DNA of 64,000 nt from Protea cynaroides (taxonomy: Eukaryota > Streptophyta > Magnoliopsida > Proteales > Proteaceae). The notes below the pieces were generated by a model. It had not been told where the DNA came from, ran no database searches, and saw only the letters and a program-made list of their open reading frames with translations. How positions within the stretch are numbered: the first letter of the stretch is position 1; the number at the start of each line of letters is the position of its first letter. Positions 24,640-37,200 of the stretch are shown here, piece after piece. Both the position numbers and the translations under genes were made by a program. Location: contig CM053266.1 of assembly GCA_028583415.1 (NCBI GenBank), positions 4,907,217 through 4,971,216 on the forward strand. The letters are read 5' to 3'.

Positions 24640-25290
24640 TCGAGCCGTTAAAGGTAGACCTGTGGTAAAGTTCATCGTTACATGATCCCACTTCCATTTC
24701 GGGACTGGTAATGGTTACAACTTTCCTACAGGTCTTTGGTAGTCAGCCTTCACTTATTGGTAGATTAGGCATTCGTTAACGAATTTGGCCACATTGGCCT
24801 TTTTTTTTTAGTTCCACCAAAAATTTTTCTTTAGATCATAGTTCATATTTGTGCTGCCAAGATATACTGTTTATGGACTCATATGTGCTTCTAACACGAT
24901 GGTTTCTTTAAAGTTTTCGTCACTTTTAGGAATGCATATCCTTTCTCGGAAGTAGGGCAATCCTTCATCACTTATGGTAAAATCAAGGACTAGGTTACCT
25001 TCCTTCAATTCCATCATGATCTTCTACAAGTATGGATCCTTTGGTAGTGCTTCCTTTATTTGATCTGATAAGGTCAGCAGAAAGCTCAGTGCGCTAACCA
25101 GTGCAATGATGGACTTGACCAACTCTTCAAGCAACATTTTCATGTTTGCATTGCTAGATGTGGTCGGAAGTTGAGTAGTTACTACTTATGTGGACATATA
25201 TGCATCGCATTCTTCTTCTTGCATGTCTTCTAGCCTTGAGCCAATAACTTTTCTACTTAAGGCATCGATCACTATGTTAGCCTTTCCTGG
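24640..25290 (-). pseudogene. B integrase N-terminal half
   Basis: The minus strand shows ICIPKSDENF, HMSP, a zinc domain ending ECLIYQ (last Cys changed to Tyr), QRPVGKL and WKWDHVTMNFTTGLPL. The first catalytic Asp is Asn (MNF), the same change as in element A. Stops are frequent. The core continues at 15653-16574 beyond element C. Confidence 0.82.
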
Positions 25291-25640
25291 ATGATATTGT
25301 ATGTCCAGTTCTTAATCCTTCAGAAGTTCTAACCCCCAGTGTTGCCTCCTGTTCAACTCTTTTGTGTTGAATAGGTAGATCAAGCTCATGTGATCCGACA
25401 TGATCTTGAAAGCAGCACCGAATAAGTAGTGCCTCCATATGTTCAGTTTGAAGACTACTGTTGTTAACTCTAGGTCGTAAGTGGGGTAGTTCTTCTTGTG
25501 ATCTTTTAATTGTTGAGACTCATAGGCAATGACTTGATCATGCTGCATTAGGACACATCCCAGTCCTAAGTTTAATGAATCAGTGTACATAGTGTAACTA
25601 ATATTCCCATAGGGTATAGTGAACAGTGGGTCCGTTATAA
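25291..25640 (-). pseudogene. B RNase H domain
   Basis: A 92-codon open stretch shows YTDSLNLGLGC, YPTYDLELTTVV and SDHMSLIYLFN. The acidic residues are kept, but the flanking sequence is broken. Confidence 0.85.
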
Positions 25641-26700
25641 GCTTTTGCTTTAAAGTCTGGAAACTTACCTCTCGTCTTTCTGTCCATTCAAATTTCTATC
25701 CTTTCTTTCTGAGTTGAGTTAGTGGCATAGCGATTCGTGAGTAATCCTGAATGAATCTGAATGAATCGCTGATAATATCCTGCAAGACCTAGGAATCTCT
25801 TTACTTTAATAACTATTTTTGGGGCTTTCCATTTTAACACGACTTGTACTTTGCTAGGGTCCATAGCTATCCCTTCCCTTGAGACAGCATATCTAAGGAA
25901 TGCCACTTTTCTTAGCCAAAACTTACACTTCTTGAACTTGGCATACAACTTCTCCTCCTTGAGTCTTTTCTCAAATGTTCTTCATGTTCTTTAGGTGAGT
26001 AGGAATATATAATGATGTCATCAATGAATAGTATGAAACTGATCCAGATATTCATGAAATACCCTATTTAATAACTCGATGAATAATGTCGAAGCGTTTG
26101 TCAACCCAAATGACATAAACCTGAATTCATAATGACTATATCAGGTTCTAAAGGTGGTCTTTGGAATATTAGACTCTCTGATCTTCAGTTGGTGATAATT
26201 TGAACATAAATCATTCTTTGAGAATACTGATACTCCTTGTAGTTGATCGAATAGGTCATCGATCCTTGGTGGAGGGTATCGATTATTGATTATGAGTTTA
26301 TTTAGTTCTTGATAATCAATGCACAGTCTGACGCTTCCATCCTTCTTCTTGACGAACAAGACTGGCACTCCCCATGGTGAAATGCTTGGCCTAATAAAGC
26401 CTTTATCTAGCAATTCATGTAATTAGACCTTGAGTTCCTTTAACTCTACAGGTACGTATCCTGTAAGGCACCTTGGATACAGGTGCTGTTCTTGGGAGCA
26501 GATCAATTACAAATTCTATTGTTCTGTCAGGTGGCAGACCTGGTAAATCTTTTAGAAATACATCAGGGAAATCATTCACTACACGTAGTTCTTCTAGTCT
26601 AGGTGTTTCTATGATAATATCTACAATAGATGCAATGTATACAGTACAGCCCTGATCTAACAACTTACTTGCTTGCAAGGTAGATATAAAATTTTTTTTC
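25641..26700 (-). pseudogene. B reverse transcriptase
   Basis: Recognisable blocks are VFLKDLPGLPPDR, DKGFIRPSISPWGVPVLFVK, CIDYQELNKL, DLCSNYHQLK, LYAKFKKCKFWL and FLGLAGYYQRFIQ. The YxDD region near 26020 is destroyed by stops and frameshifts. It keeps the finger motifs that element A has lost. Confidence 0.86.
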
Positions 26701-26789
26701 TATTTCCTAGGTTTATCTCCAATGTATACGATTGGTTTTTCATGATTAACATTGAAGGAAACTTTTCTTTCTGCACACAGGATGCTGGC

Positions 26790-27073
26790 CTTTTGTATAG
26801 CTAGCTAATCCACTCCTAAAATCACATCAAAGTCTGACATGTCTAGAAGTATCAAGTTTGCTTCCATTTGTTTATCGCCAATTTGGACTCTGCATGGACC
26901 GTGATAGTAGCTCAATTCTACTTGCTGTCCCAATGGTGTACTGACTATAAGTTGTGACTCCATCTGCCCTGGGGGTGTTCCTAATTTCTTAGCGAAGGAG
27001 GGTGACACAAAAGAATGGATTGTACCCGAGTCGAAGAGTACTTGAGCTGAAAAATTAGATATGGATATGGAAC
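26790..27073 (-). pseudogene. B protease
   Basis: The minus strand shows FDSGTIHSFVSPSFAKKLG and FDVILGVD. The DSG triad is intact, followed by Thr-Ile instead of the usual Ala-Thr. Confidence 0.85.
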
Positions 27074-27163
27074 CTAATGGTACATAATTTATTAATTTGA
27101 CTGATACTTCAAGAACATTCTAGATTTATGCATAGTAGTTTAAATATTGTGAGAGAGAAATAC
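27074..27163 (-). other. Putative 90-base intron at the B gag/protease boundary
   Basis: The segment begins ACAA/GTATTTC and ends CCATTAG/GTTCC on the minus strand, has in-frame stops, and is a multiple of three. Leaving it out gives 13 residues between VVTS and DSG, as in A, D and E. The splice ends are weaker than in A and E. Confidence 0.45.
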
Positions 27164-28448
27164 TTGTAACCACACTAGTGGAGTTCTTGGCATTTTCTAC
27201 TATTGTGGCATAGACCTTACCCTGCTTCAGTCCTTGCTTCGGAAGGTAAGGGCAGTACCTAAAAATGTGTCCCTTTTGTTGAAAATTATAGCACCTCACT
27301 GGACCAGGTGTCGGGTCAGTAGAAGCAGGGGTAGTAGACTTCTTTGCAGAAACTTGGGTGGTCGCCTTCTTCATGGTGGTGGTTCTGAATGGCTTCTTGG
27401 TATTGCATTTGCTTGTGAAGGTATTTGCTCTCTTGGTACCTAAAGTTGTTGCTCTGTCTTTTCAACATGCTTCGTACTCATCCCTTGGCTGTCATCCACC
27501 ACCTTGGCTGTTTGGACCACACTTACATAGGTGGTATGACCTTGAGCCTTCACAATGGCTCGCACTCCTCCTCTAAGGCCATCAGCAAACCTCTTCACCT
27601 TTAACTCATCTGTACGCATGCTTAGAGTTGCAAAGTAATATAGCCTCTCAAAATCTTTCTGATATTCAATGATTGATCTTTGAACTTGGCTAAACTTTAA
27701 ATATTCTGCCTCCTTTTGATCTCTGTAACTCTATGGGAAATAGTTGCCAAAGAAGGCTTCCTTGAAGTTCTCCCATGAGATATTCCCGTACTTGACCTCT
27801 AGGATAGGCCGAGTGGATTCCCACCAATTATTGGGCTCATCTTCAAACATGAAAGTGGCGCAGAGTATCTTCTGCTCATCAGTGCAAGGCATCATTCTAA
27901 GAGTCTTCTCAATGGTATGCATCCATATGGCAGGATGCAAAGGATCATTTCCTACAATGTAAACTTCAGAGGTTTCATTTTCCGAAAGCCTCACTATCCT
28001 TGCCATTGGTGTTAGGATAGGTGGCAATGCTATCGGAGGAGTGACTAGAGTGATATTTGCTTGCACTAGTAGTGCTTATGGGTACACTTGAGCTATAATG
28101 CTGGCACAGACATTTGATTAACAATAAGAGGCATTGGCACTGGAGTAGGTGTTGGTGCTGTTGTCGGAACTACTGGAACTAGCATAGCCAGAGGAGTTGT
28201 TTCTCCAAGAATTACCTCTATAAGTCCAGTCATTATTGCTATAGTTGGATACTAATGTCACTGGTAAAGTTCACCAAAATATCAATAACGTTTGCTGCTA
28301 TTAGCACCGGTGGTGGTGGTGGTGCTACAGGTTCTGGTTCATGGTATACCATGATCAGAGGCATCGGTTCCTACGTTATCCCCTCTGATGGGGCATTGCT
28401 TTCTGTAGTATTGGGTTCTTGTCCACTATGCCTGGTACTAGGGGCCAT
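27164..28448 (-). pseudogene. B Gag
   Basis: The start is taken at MAPSTRHSG (28448). Capsid blocks include HPAIWMHTIEKTLRMM, EDEPNNWWESTRPI and FKEAFFGNYFP. The zinc motif reads CYNFQQKGHIFRYC, with the second Cys changed to Phe, so zinc binding should be lost. Frameshifts and stops separate the parts. Confidence 0.84.
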
Positions 28449-29408
28449 GAAGCAGACACATTGGTCTGACTTGAAAATTTTGAAATGGTCAGTCGATTCA
28501 TGGGTATGAATGTTTAAAATTACATCATGGAATACAAATATCATGTTTAAAACTCAAATTACAGTTTCAATACATTGCCGATGAATCAGACGATCAAACG
28601 TTCAACATGGAGTGAAACAGACTGACAAAAGAGTGTGTGGCATGTGATTGATCACAACCTTAATCAGGTGAAGGACTTGCAGCATGTAACTATCTGCATG
28701 TCATTGTCTCGATTTTAAAATCGAGGCACAACTTTATTTTCCCATTTTACACTAGTGCCGAGCGACAGTGCAGTAGGAGGAAGGTGCACACCCCTGAAAT
28801 TGATCCTTGGAGGTTTTCTTGGTGATTTCTTGCTTATATCCATCCAGTTATCTCTTATACACCTTGTTACAATAAGTTTTACATATCGATTTTTGCTTTT
28901 GAATAACCTAGGTTAGGTTTTTGTTGATTTCTCTTTGTTTTCTCCTTGTAATGGCTTAAAACGATGGGGATTTACTACATCAACATGTTAAGGAGTGTTT
29001 GCCATGCTTTCTTCTTTGTTTTAACATGGTTTCATCAATTATAGAGTTGCCCATAATCAAAATCAGGATTTTTCACATTTTTTCAAAAAATTGAAAATTG
29101 GGATATTCTTGTTTAATTGTTTCCTCAATGCATTACATGTTTCAAAACACTTCCTAGATTCTGTAAGGATGATTAGAATGCATTGGAATATCTTTTGAAT
29201 TTCATTTGATCTTACCCATGAGTTTCCTCAATTTGGCTATTTTCCCAAAACTGTGTTTGTCACTGAAAATGTGTTCTAACACCTTGTATCTCTGTTTTGG
29301 TCTCTTTGGCATACAATCAGTTTATTGTTACCAATTATTCACCCGCTAACAATCATATTCCTTCTTCTTGTGTAGGTTTCCATTCTCTGAACACCTAGCT
29401 CATCCATT
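28449..29408. other. B non-coding region between gag and the antisense gene
   Basis: No coding frame is convincing here. By analogy with E it should hold the promoter of the antisense gene and the gag leader. A pyrimidine-rich stretch ending TTGTGTAG (about 29376) looks like a splice acceptor for the plus-strand gene. Confidence 0.5.
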
Positions 29409-29533
29409 ATGATTGCTCGGGATATCCCATGGTCATCGGGTATTAAATCTTCTACTGCGAGGGCAGAGAGACAACAGGGACATCTAGCACCAGCCTATGA
29501 TCCTTTCCATTTCAGGTTAGCAGAGGCTGCTGT
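29409..29533 (+). pseudogene. B antisense ORF, first part
   Basis: It starts MIARDIPWSSG and continues to YDPFHFRLAEAA, matching the N-terminal HDPLHFRSMEA of the D copy. Element D then interrupts it. The frame continues without shift at 52850, just after the right-hand target sequence, which supports one original gene. Its product is described at 52845-54263. Confidence 0.75.
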
Positions 29534-31860
29534 TGTCACACCCCAATTCTGGTCTAACTAGAATGGTGTGATGAACCACCAATAAATCAACGGTTCACCC
29601 AAGATCTCGCATAGGTCGTACCCAATATATCAAACCACACACACATTCCACATTAACAATCAGAGGTAATAAACAAATAAGCGAAAGTCTTACAGGTATT
29701 GAACTGAGAGTCTAACAGTGATAAATAAATATTTAATCCCATTATCTCAAATCCACAAGACATAAAAATAAATAATTAATTACATATTCGATGTTCAAAC
29801 TATAACTAAACCTAAGTACAAAAACATTGGTTGCATTCGCATGATGAATCATGCGCATCTTCTCCAGCTTCTATGTCCATTGCAGCAACATGTCCATATG
29901 TCGACGCATTCATATATTCTTCAACGGTAGGACCTGCATCATCAACTAAAAATATTCGACGTCGAAAGAGTGAGCACACATCACGGCTCAGTGAGCAAAC
30001 AAAACAATGCAACAAACATATGCATGCATTCAATTCATATCTTTGGTCCAGTTTATAAGTGTACAATGTGCTATAGAAAGGTTTGGCAGCCGACACAAGT
30101 GTGTGAATCTACCCAATGGATCAAACACCATTGCCATCCCACATACACCTACCATGGAATAGAGATAGAGCTAAAGTGTCCGGATCAAACACCGCCAACA
30201 CTTCCCCTGATGCCCTACCCATACCAACACGTAAGCCCCTATTGGCGAGGGCTTGTAAACTGGGCTCATAACTAACAAATCCTAATGCCAAATAGTGTAT
30301 CCAAGGCCTCATCCCAGCATCCCTCAATATGTCCATAGAGATAGAGCTAAGGTGCCCCGGGCAAAGTCAGAGACCACACGGTCCGAGACCACCTCCCTTG
30401 ATGCCCTACGACGTAATAGTTCTGCTAAGATAATGGAGATACAACGATGTTAGTGGGCAAGACTTGAGTAGAGATAGAGCTAGAGTCTGGTGATGAGGTT
30501 GACCACGTCCTTCCCCTGATACTCCACTTGCAACCAGCACAACAACCACACACATACATTCACATGCCTATTCCTAGCATCATCATCATCTTCATCATGT
30601 TATAAATAAACAGAATTAAATATGCATCAACAGTAATAGCAAAAATATTGGATGACATGTGAGATGGCACATTAGAAGCATACACGCATAGAATCAATCA
30701 TGGCATTGGACTTAATAGAAATAAACTGTTTGTTATTATCCAATTAGTTTAGGTCTTATTCCATCACATGTTAGCAATACTCGATGTCCTTCCAAGCCTT
30801 GAAATTCTCTTTGAATTGATTTAACAACCTAAAAGTTATATGAATTTAAGTTAGAGTTCATATGTGACATGTTGCGGTAGTCAAAAATCGAAAAGAGCAC
30901 TGATAGGTGTCTGATTAGTCCTATGGTCTCATGCTGTATCGACCTTACTGTCTACGGTCGATACCCTACGGTCGCATATGATGTGACCGTAGCTGCGACC
31001 ATATGATTTTTTAAATCTTCTCGAATGCCTATGGTCGATCCTCTTGTCATACTGGTCATGCTATGGTCGACCGTAGCTGCGACCTTGAGATTTCTTGTCA
31101 CAGTCTACATGCAATTCAAGTTCTTCCTGGGTCAATTCTTCTGTTCATCAATGGGATTTATTCTAAGGTCATCCTATGGCCATAATTAGTACTTTCTTAT
31201 CAACCCTAATCATCAAATTTACTCCTTGTGGTTCTCCTTGGGATTTTCTCAAGGAAATCACATAGATCATAATAAGTTGATATTGCCTATCTTTCATAGA
31301 AGTCTTATTCCTTAGAGTTTACATCTCCAGGGATTCGTTTTATACCTTGGCTTGTGATAGAGAGCCAATCTCTTCTCGGTAAATTCTTCTCCTTAGCTTT
31401 TTCGTCTTCTCCTTCTCTTCCTTCTCTTCCTTTTCTTTCTCTAGGGTTTACTAATGTTCTAAAAGAGTGAAAAAGGGCTGAGGGACGTCCTATATAGAGT
31501 AAAACTCTCCATATAAAGTCGTCTTTCAATTAGGAAAGCAATCCCTTAGTTTAGTAAAGTTTCCAAAACTCAGAGTCTGATTTAGATTCTCATGGTTGAT
31601 CATAGGATCACATAAACCGTCGATCGTAGGGTCAAAATCATCGACTGTAGGGTTCTAGATTTGATATTTTTTGTTCCCTTCCTTATGGTTGACCATACCC
31701 ACCCAAGCATGCGACCTTAGGTATGTTTTTAGTCTTTATAACTCGATTCTCATACCTTGTTTGTGATCTATCTTCACATGCACGGTCCACTTGGTCGAAG
31801 AATGATGGGAAGACCTAGCACGACATGGTTAAACTAAGTTAGTGGAGTGCAGGTCTTACA
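29534..31860 (-). repeat. 3' LTR of element D, 2327 bases
   Basis: On the plus strand it runs from TGTCACACCCCAATTC to GCAGGTCTTACA. On the minus strand it has a TATA-like TATATAG (31491-31497), a leader with AAG/GTATAAA near 31340, and ATGGTCG/TACGGTCG words at about 30920-31080 and 31590-31730. It carries three diverged GATAGAGCTA units (see findings). Confidence 0.92.
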
Positions 31861-31873
31861 ACTCCCCCCTCTT
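31861..31873 (-). other. Polypurine tract of D
   Basis: The minus strand reads AAGAGGGGGGAGT immediately before the 3' LTR start. Confidence 0.8.
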
Positions 31874-31888
31874 ATTTAAATTTTGTCT

Positions 31889-33540
31889 TCAAAATTTATG
31901 CATACCTTTCGAGTCGAATAGGTGAGGATATTGCTTCTGCATAGTGTTATCTTCTTCCCATGTAACTTCTTCTACATTTTTGCTTTTCCATGTAACCTTA
32001 ACGTAGTAAATTTCACGGTTGCGAAGACGTTGCACCTTTCGGCTAGTGATCTCAAAAGGTTCTACTTCGAACATCAAATTTTCAATCAAATCCATTGTAT
32101 CCGTTGTTAACTGGTGTGTTGGATCTCTGACGTACTTCTTGAATTGTGAGACATGGAATATATCATGTACACTAGACATTGATGGTGGTAGTACTAACTG
32201 ATATGCTACTTTTCCACCTCTATCTAGAACTTCATAAGGTCCAATATATCTGGGACACAGCTTTCCCTTCTATCCAAATCTTTTCAAACTACTCATAGGA
32301 GATATTTTTAGAAATACCTTATCACCTATAGTGATTTCAGGATCTCTGCGTCGATTATCTGCATATTACTTTTGATGGTTCTGAGCTATTCAGATTTTTT
32401 CCTTGATAATATCGACTACTCGACAAGTATCTTCAACAAACTCTGGTCCAACAATACTCCGTTCTCTAACATCATTCCAAAATAAAGGAGTTCAACATTT
32501 CCTACCATACAATGCTTCATAGGGTGACATCTGTATAGTCGCTTGATAGCTGTTGTTATAAGCGAACTTAATCAATGGTAATTTGTCATCCCATGATCCT
32601 TTGAAATCAATAACACAAGCTCGAAGCATGTCTTCTAAAATCTGAATAGTACGCTCCGACTATCCTTCTATCTGAGTATGGAATGCAGTACTAAACTTCA
32701 ATGTTGTACCCATAGCCTTCTATAATCCTTTCCAAAACTTTGAGGTAAAGCGTGGGTCTCTGTCGGATATAATGCTTTCAGGTACACCATGTAATCAGAC
32801 AATATTATCTACATAAAGTTTAGCTAACCTTTCTAGGGTATACTGAGGTTGTATAGCTATGAAACAAGCGGTCTTGGTCAAACGATCCACAATCACCCAG
32901 CCATGTCAACTACTCGAGGAGTTAATGGTAACCCGATGACGAAGTCCATAGTGATGCAGTCCCATTTCCATGTTGATTTTGGCAGTGGCTGCAACAATCC
33001 TGCAGGTCTTTGCCTTTTAGCCTTTACTTGCTGGTAATTCAAGCATTGAGACACAAATTTAGCTACATCCGCTTTCATTCCTATCCACCAATATAGTTTC
33101 TTTAGATCATGATACATCTTCATGCTTACAGGGTGTACTGAATAAGTAGTGGTGTGAGCTTTCTTCATTAGTTTGTGTCTAATATCTAAATCTTTATTTT
33201 GAGGAACACATACCCTTCCTTTGTATCTTACTACCTTTTCAATCTTCAAGGTGAACTCAGGAGTAGTCCTACCTTTTTTGAGGTCTTCTTGCACCGTTCT
33301 CAGATAAGGGTCTGATTTAATAGCGGCTTTCACTTCTTCTAATAGATCAGGTACAATCTTCAATGTAGTAAACATGTTGGAGAATAGATGAATAAATCCT
33401 TGGTCAGTTGATTCATTCGAAATATCAATCATGAACTGCTCTTTACCGTAATTAAATACTCTCCCTGTGACACATGCCACAGTATTTGCACTAACTTCTT
33501 CTTGGGACTCTGTCATAGCTTTCCTGCTTAGTGCGTCAGC
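31889..33540 (-). pseudogene. D integrase and chromodomain
   Basis: From the right: zinc domain with HTTTYSVHPVSMKMYH and CLNYQ (second Cys lost), core with WKWDCITMDFVIGLPL and an SDRDPRF block near 32750, a TAG in place of Gln in the usual GQSERT block (32660-32662), then SSVHDIFHVSQFKKYV and a chromodomain with YYVKVTWKSKNVEEVTWE. All three acidic core residues appear present, but several frameshifts break the middle. Confidence 0.86.
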
Positions 33541-33950
33541 AACTACATTAGCTTTTCCTGGATGATACTAGATATCACAATCATAATCATTCAATAATTT
33601 CAGCCATCTTCTTTGTCTCATGTTTAACTCTTTCTGATTAGAAAGATGAGTGAGACTCTTATGATCTGATTTAATCAAAAATTTCTCTCCATACAAATAA
33701 TGTCTCCATATCTTAATAGCATATACTACTACAGCTAATTTCAAGTCATGAGTGGGATAGTTCTTCTCATGTGTCATCAGTTGTCTTGAGGCATACGTAA
33801 TTACTTGTTCTCCTTGCATAAGCATACATCCTAAACCTAACCTAGACGCATCACTGTACAAGATAAATTGTTGTCCTGGGATCAAAATAGTCAAGATGGG
33901 AGCTGATATCAATCTAGCCTTCAATGTTTGAAAACACTCTTCACATTTAT
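33541..33950 (-). pseudogene. D RNase H domain
   Basis: It shows LYSDASRLGLGC, YPTHDLKLAVVV, KSDHKSLTHL and RRWLKLLNDYDCDI. The catalytic Glu of LELxAVV has become Lys. Confidence 0.87.
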
Positions 33951-34960
33951 CGATTCAAACAAACTTTTCTCCTTTCTTTGTCAAACTGGTGAGAGGTACA
34001 ACGATTCTAGAGTAATCTTCCATGAATCATCGATAGTAACCAACTAAACCTAAGAAACTTCTGATTTTTGTAACATTCTTAGGTGCTTCCCATTTCACAA
34101 TGGCTTCAATCTTGCTTGGATCCACTTTAATTCATTCAGTGGATACAACATGGTTTAAGAAAGCGACTTCACTTAGCCAGAACTCACACTTTGTAAATTT
34201 TACATAAAGCTTCTCTTTTCTTAGTCACTTCAAAGCGGCTCTTAGATTTGTGACATGAGTTTCTTTGTCCTTGGAGTAGACTAGTATGTTGTCAATAAAT
34301 ACAATGACTAATGTATCCAATATATCATGGAATATCCGATTCATGAGTTCCATAAAAGTTGTGGGTGCATTAGTCAATCCAAAAGACATGACTAAAAATT
34401 TATAATGTCCATATCTGGTTCTGAATGCTGTCTTTGGAATATCACCTTTCTTAATCTTCAATTAATGGTATCCTGACCAAAGATCAATTTTGGAAAACAC
34501 TTTGGCACCTTGCAACTGATCGAACAAATCATATATCCAAGGCAATGGGTATCGATTCTTGATTGTAAGCTTATTCAATTTCTAATAATCTATACACAGC
34601 CGAATGCTACCATCCTTTTTTTTCATGAACAATACTGGTGTTCCCCATGGTGATATGTTGGGTCTGATATAACCCTTGTCTAGTAATTCTTGTAATTGTA
34701 CCTTCAGTTCCTTCAGTTTAGTAGGAGCCATTCGATAGGGTGCTTTCGATACTGGTGCGGCTCCTGATATAAGATCTATAACGAGCTCTGTCGCTCGGTC
34801 GGGTGGTAGTCCTGGTAGTTCCTCAGGAAATACATCCAAAAATTCATGCACAACTTCAATATCCTCCATTCGTGGTGCTTCCTTGGTGAGGTTGACCACG
34901 GATACTAGATACCCAATTCCTCCTTTATCGATGCCCTTTCTAGTTTTCAATGCAGAGAGA
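33951..34960 (-). pseudogene. D reverse transcriptase
   Basis: Blocks include FPEELPGLPPDRATE, DKGYIRPNISPWGTPVLFMK, LCIDY, FRTRYGHYKFLVMSFGLTN and FIDNILVYS. The YxDD box has Asn for the second Asp, which should abolish polymerase activity. Stops flank the ILDTLVIVF segment. Confidence 0.87.
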
Positions 34961-35345
34961 ATGAGTTTTCATTTACGAGAAAGTTTAGTTCCCGCAAAAC
35001 TATACTCTGCTCCTTCCTTGTCTTTAAATGTCAATTTTTTTTCTACATATAATAGGTTTGCGGAGTGCTGAGCTAACCAATCCATTCCCAAGATAACATC
35101 AAAGTCTGCCACCTCAAGTTGAATTAAGGTTGCATCCATAATATTCTCGTCGATAAGAACTGGACATGGTTCATAACCTTTGTCTAGTTTCACTTCTAAC
35201 CCCATAGGTGATCGTACAAATAGTTTGTAGTCTAAAGGTCTGAGGGGTAGATTTAACTTCTTTCTAAACAACACAGATATAAATGAATGAGTAGCTCTAA
35301 GATCAAAGAGTACTCTAGTGGGTAAGCCATTAATAGGTACGATAC
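34961..35345 (-). pseudogene. D protease
   Basis: It shows IVPINGLPTRVLFDLRATHSF and FDVILGMDWLAQHSANLL. The active-site DSG is DLR, so the protease is dead. Confidence 0.87.
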
Positions 35346-35414
35346 TTGTGATTTGATTTAATTTAGCCTGCATGCTCACAAAAGGTAGTACAAAATAAAC
35401 AGTTCAGGTCATAC
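35346..35414 (-). other. Putative 69-base intron at the D gag/protease boundary
   Basis: It begins CATAG/GTATGACC and ends AATCACAA/GTATCG on the minus strand, with in-frame ACC-TGA near the start. It has exactly the same length and layout as 46148-46216 in E. The acceptor AG has become AA. Confidence 0.55.
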
Positions 35415-36679
35415 CTATGACCACACACGCGATGCGGTAGCATCCTCAAATGAAACTGCATAATCCTTTCCTTGTTGTAGCTACTTCCTTGGCTTAGGAC
35501 ACTCCCTTGAATAATGTCCTACTTGATTACAGTTAAAATACTTAATTGTAGCATTACTTTGCTTCTGTTAAGGTTGGGCTATCGGAGTCGTCTTGGCTGT
35601 AGCATTGAATCCTTGAGTATGGAAGGGTTTAAATGACTTTGAGTACCCTCTGTTGTATGAATTTCCATTAGGCCATTAATACCTCTATTTTGAGCAAAAT
35701 AACTTTTCCTCTGGCTCAATTCCAATACTCGAGCAATCTGTACAGCTTCATTATAAATCTTCTTTTCCAGTCCCAATACATGCTCACGGACCTTTGGGTT
35801 TTGATATTTTCCTCCTGCATGCTAGAGGGAGCAAAGAAAAATAGTTCTTCATAACGCTGTTGATATGCATCTACAATCATTTGTCCCTGATACAGACTCA
35901 GAAACTTATTTTCCATTTGATCTCTGAAACCCCTGGGATAATACTTCTCAAAGAAAGCTTCTTTATAGATTGCCCAGGTCAGATGGGCGTGATTTGTCAA
36001 CAGATAACTCCGAGTAGATTTTCACTAATGGTGCGCATCACCTTTCATCATAAAAGTGGCACATAATACCTTCTCTTCTTCATTTATAGTCATCATCATA
36101 AAGTTTCTTTCCATCTCATCGATCCAATGAACTGGCCATAACGGATCTGATGGCTTGCTTGTAAATTCCTTCGGCTTCAACTTCAGAAAATGCTCGATCA
36201 GTCTGGAGTAATCAAGCTGATACTGTGCATATACTCCAAACATAGGCGGCTGGTACTGATAATTACCTTGGTTATACCCGCCTTGCGGTGCTTCAGGGTT
36301 TTGCACTTAGCCTTGTACTGCTGGTGTTTGCGGTGCTTGGGGTATAGTGTTGCTACCACCAGGTGCAGTACTAGCTTGTCCTATAGGTTGAGGTGTCATG
36401 TTTGTAGCTGGGAACGCCATTCCCATAGTAGCTTGCATGTTGGCTTGTACTTGTTGTATTTGCTGTAATTATTGTACTAAATTCATCACTGCAGTAGCCA
36501 AATCTATAGGTGGTGCAGGTAGGTTGGTTGGGTTGGCTTGGGTGTGCACATTCTGAGGTGCAGCATTTTGAGTTCCAATATTTCCTTCCTCCTCGCTGAC
36601 CATTATTGTCATTAGTCTCCATAGGTAGTGGAGATGGGTTTGCATTTTGTCTCCTTTTACTTACTCTACATCCAGCCAT
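35415..36679 (-). pseudogene. D Gag
   Basis: It starts MAGCRVSKRRQ (36679), matching the E Gag start. Capsid blocks include LDYSRLIEHFLKLKPKEF, HWIDEMERNFMMMT and YQQRYEELFFFAP. The zinc motif reads YFNCNQVGHYSREC, with the first Cys lost. Stops (one between QG and VQNPEAP) and frameshifts break it. Confidence 0.86.
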
Positions 36680-37200
36680 TTAAACACTTGGTTGAATGGT
36701 ACTTGGAAAGGCTATACATGTGAGATAAGATATAATGGTAGTATTGGGTTAGTCTCACAATGGGAAGCGAGAGAAAAAAAACAAAATCAATAGGCAAAAG
36801 TTCAAGCAGAATCAAAATGCAGACAACAGTAGGTCATATGGTTGATGTCCTACGGTTGCATGTTGTGCGACCTTAGGTGTGACCATCACATCCCTAGCAA
36901 CATACCGAGACCCAATGATCGATCATACGGTTAATCCTACGATCGATGCTTTTGGTCGAATTGTGCGATCGTATGATCCAAAATCAGTTTTTAGAAACCT
37001 AATTTCGAGAGTTTTCCCTCTCATTCTACTTCTTTCTCCTACGGTCTCTACTCAATTCGCCACTAGTGAGTTGCTACAGTGTCAACCATACAAACTTGGT
37101 GATTTTTACTTCCATCTACGACCTACATTCCATTCCATAAGTTATTCTCTACTCTCTTCTATTTTTAAGCTCTCATACCTAGAGTTTTTGCCATTTGTAG
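36680..37200. other. D non-coding region with GGTCG-type words
   Basis: It lies between gag (minus) and the antisense gene (plus). Bases 36836-36990 hold TACGGTTG, GCGACCTTAGGTGTGACC, TACGATCGATG and GGTCGAA. CTACAG/TGTCAA (about 37076) matches the donor position of the E antisense intron but lacks its GT, and TTTGTAG (37200) is the matching acceptor. Confidence 0.6.

Larger units (their letters stand above)
16575..24640 (+). mobile_element. Element C: Ogre/Tat-like 5' LTR with primer site, truncated
   Basis: It starts TGTAAGCACCCTATTTTTGCC inside the integrase of B. After removing solo LTR S2 the LTR is about 5.3 kb, in the Ogre size range, and is followed by TGGCGACTCC (24483), the primer motif of Ogre/Tat elements. 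Only some 150 bases of internal sequence follow before B resumes. About 90 bases of B are missing there, so a deletion removed the rest of C. No C coding domain is visible. The exact LTR end is not resolved. Confidence 0.65.
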
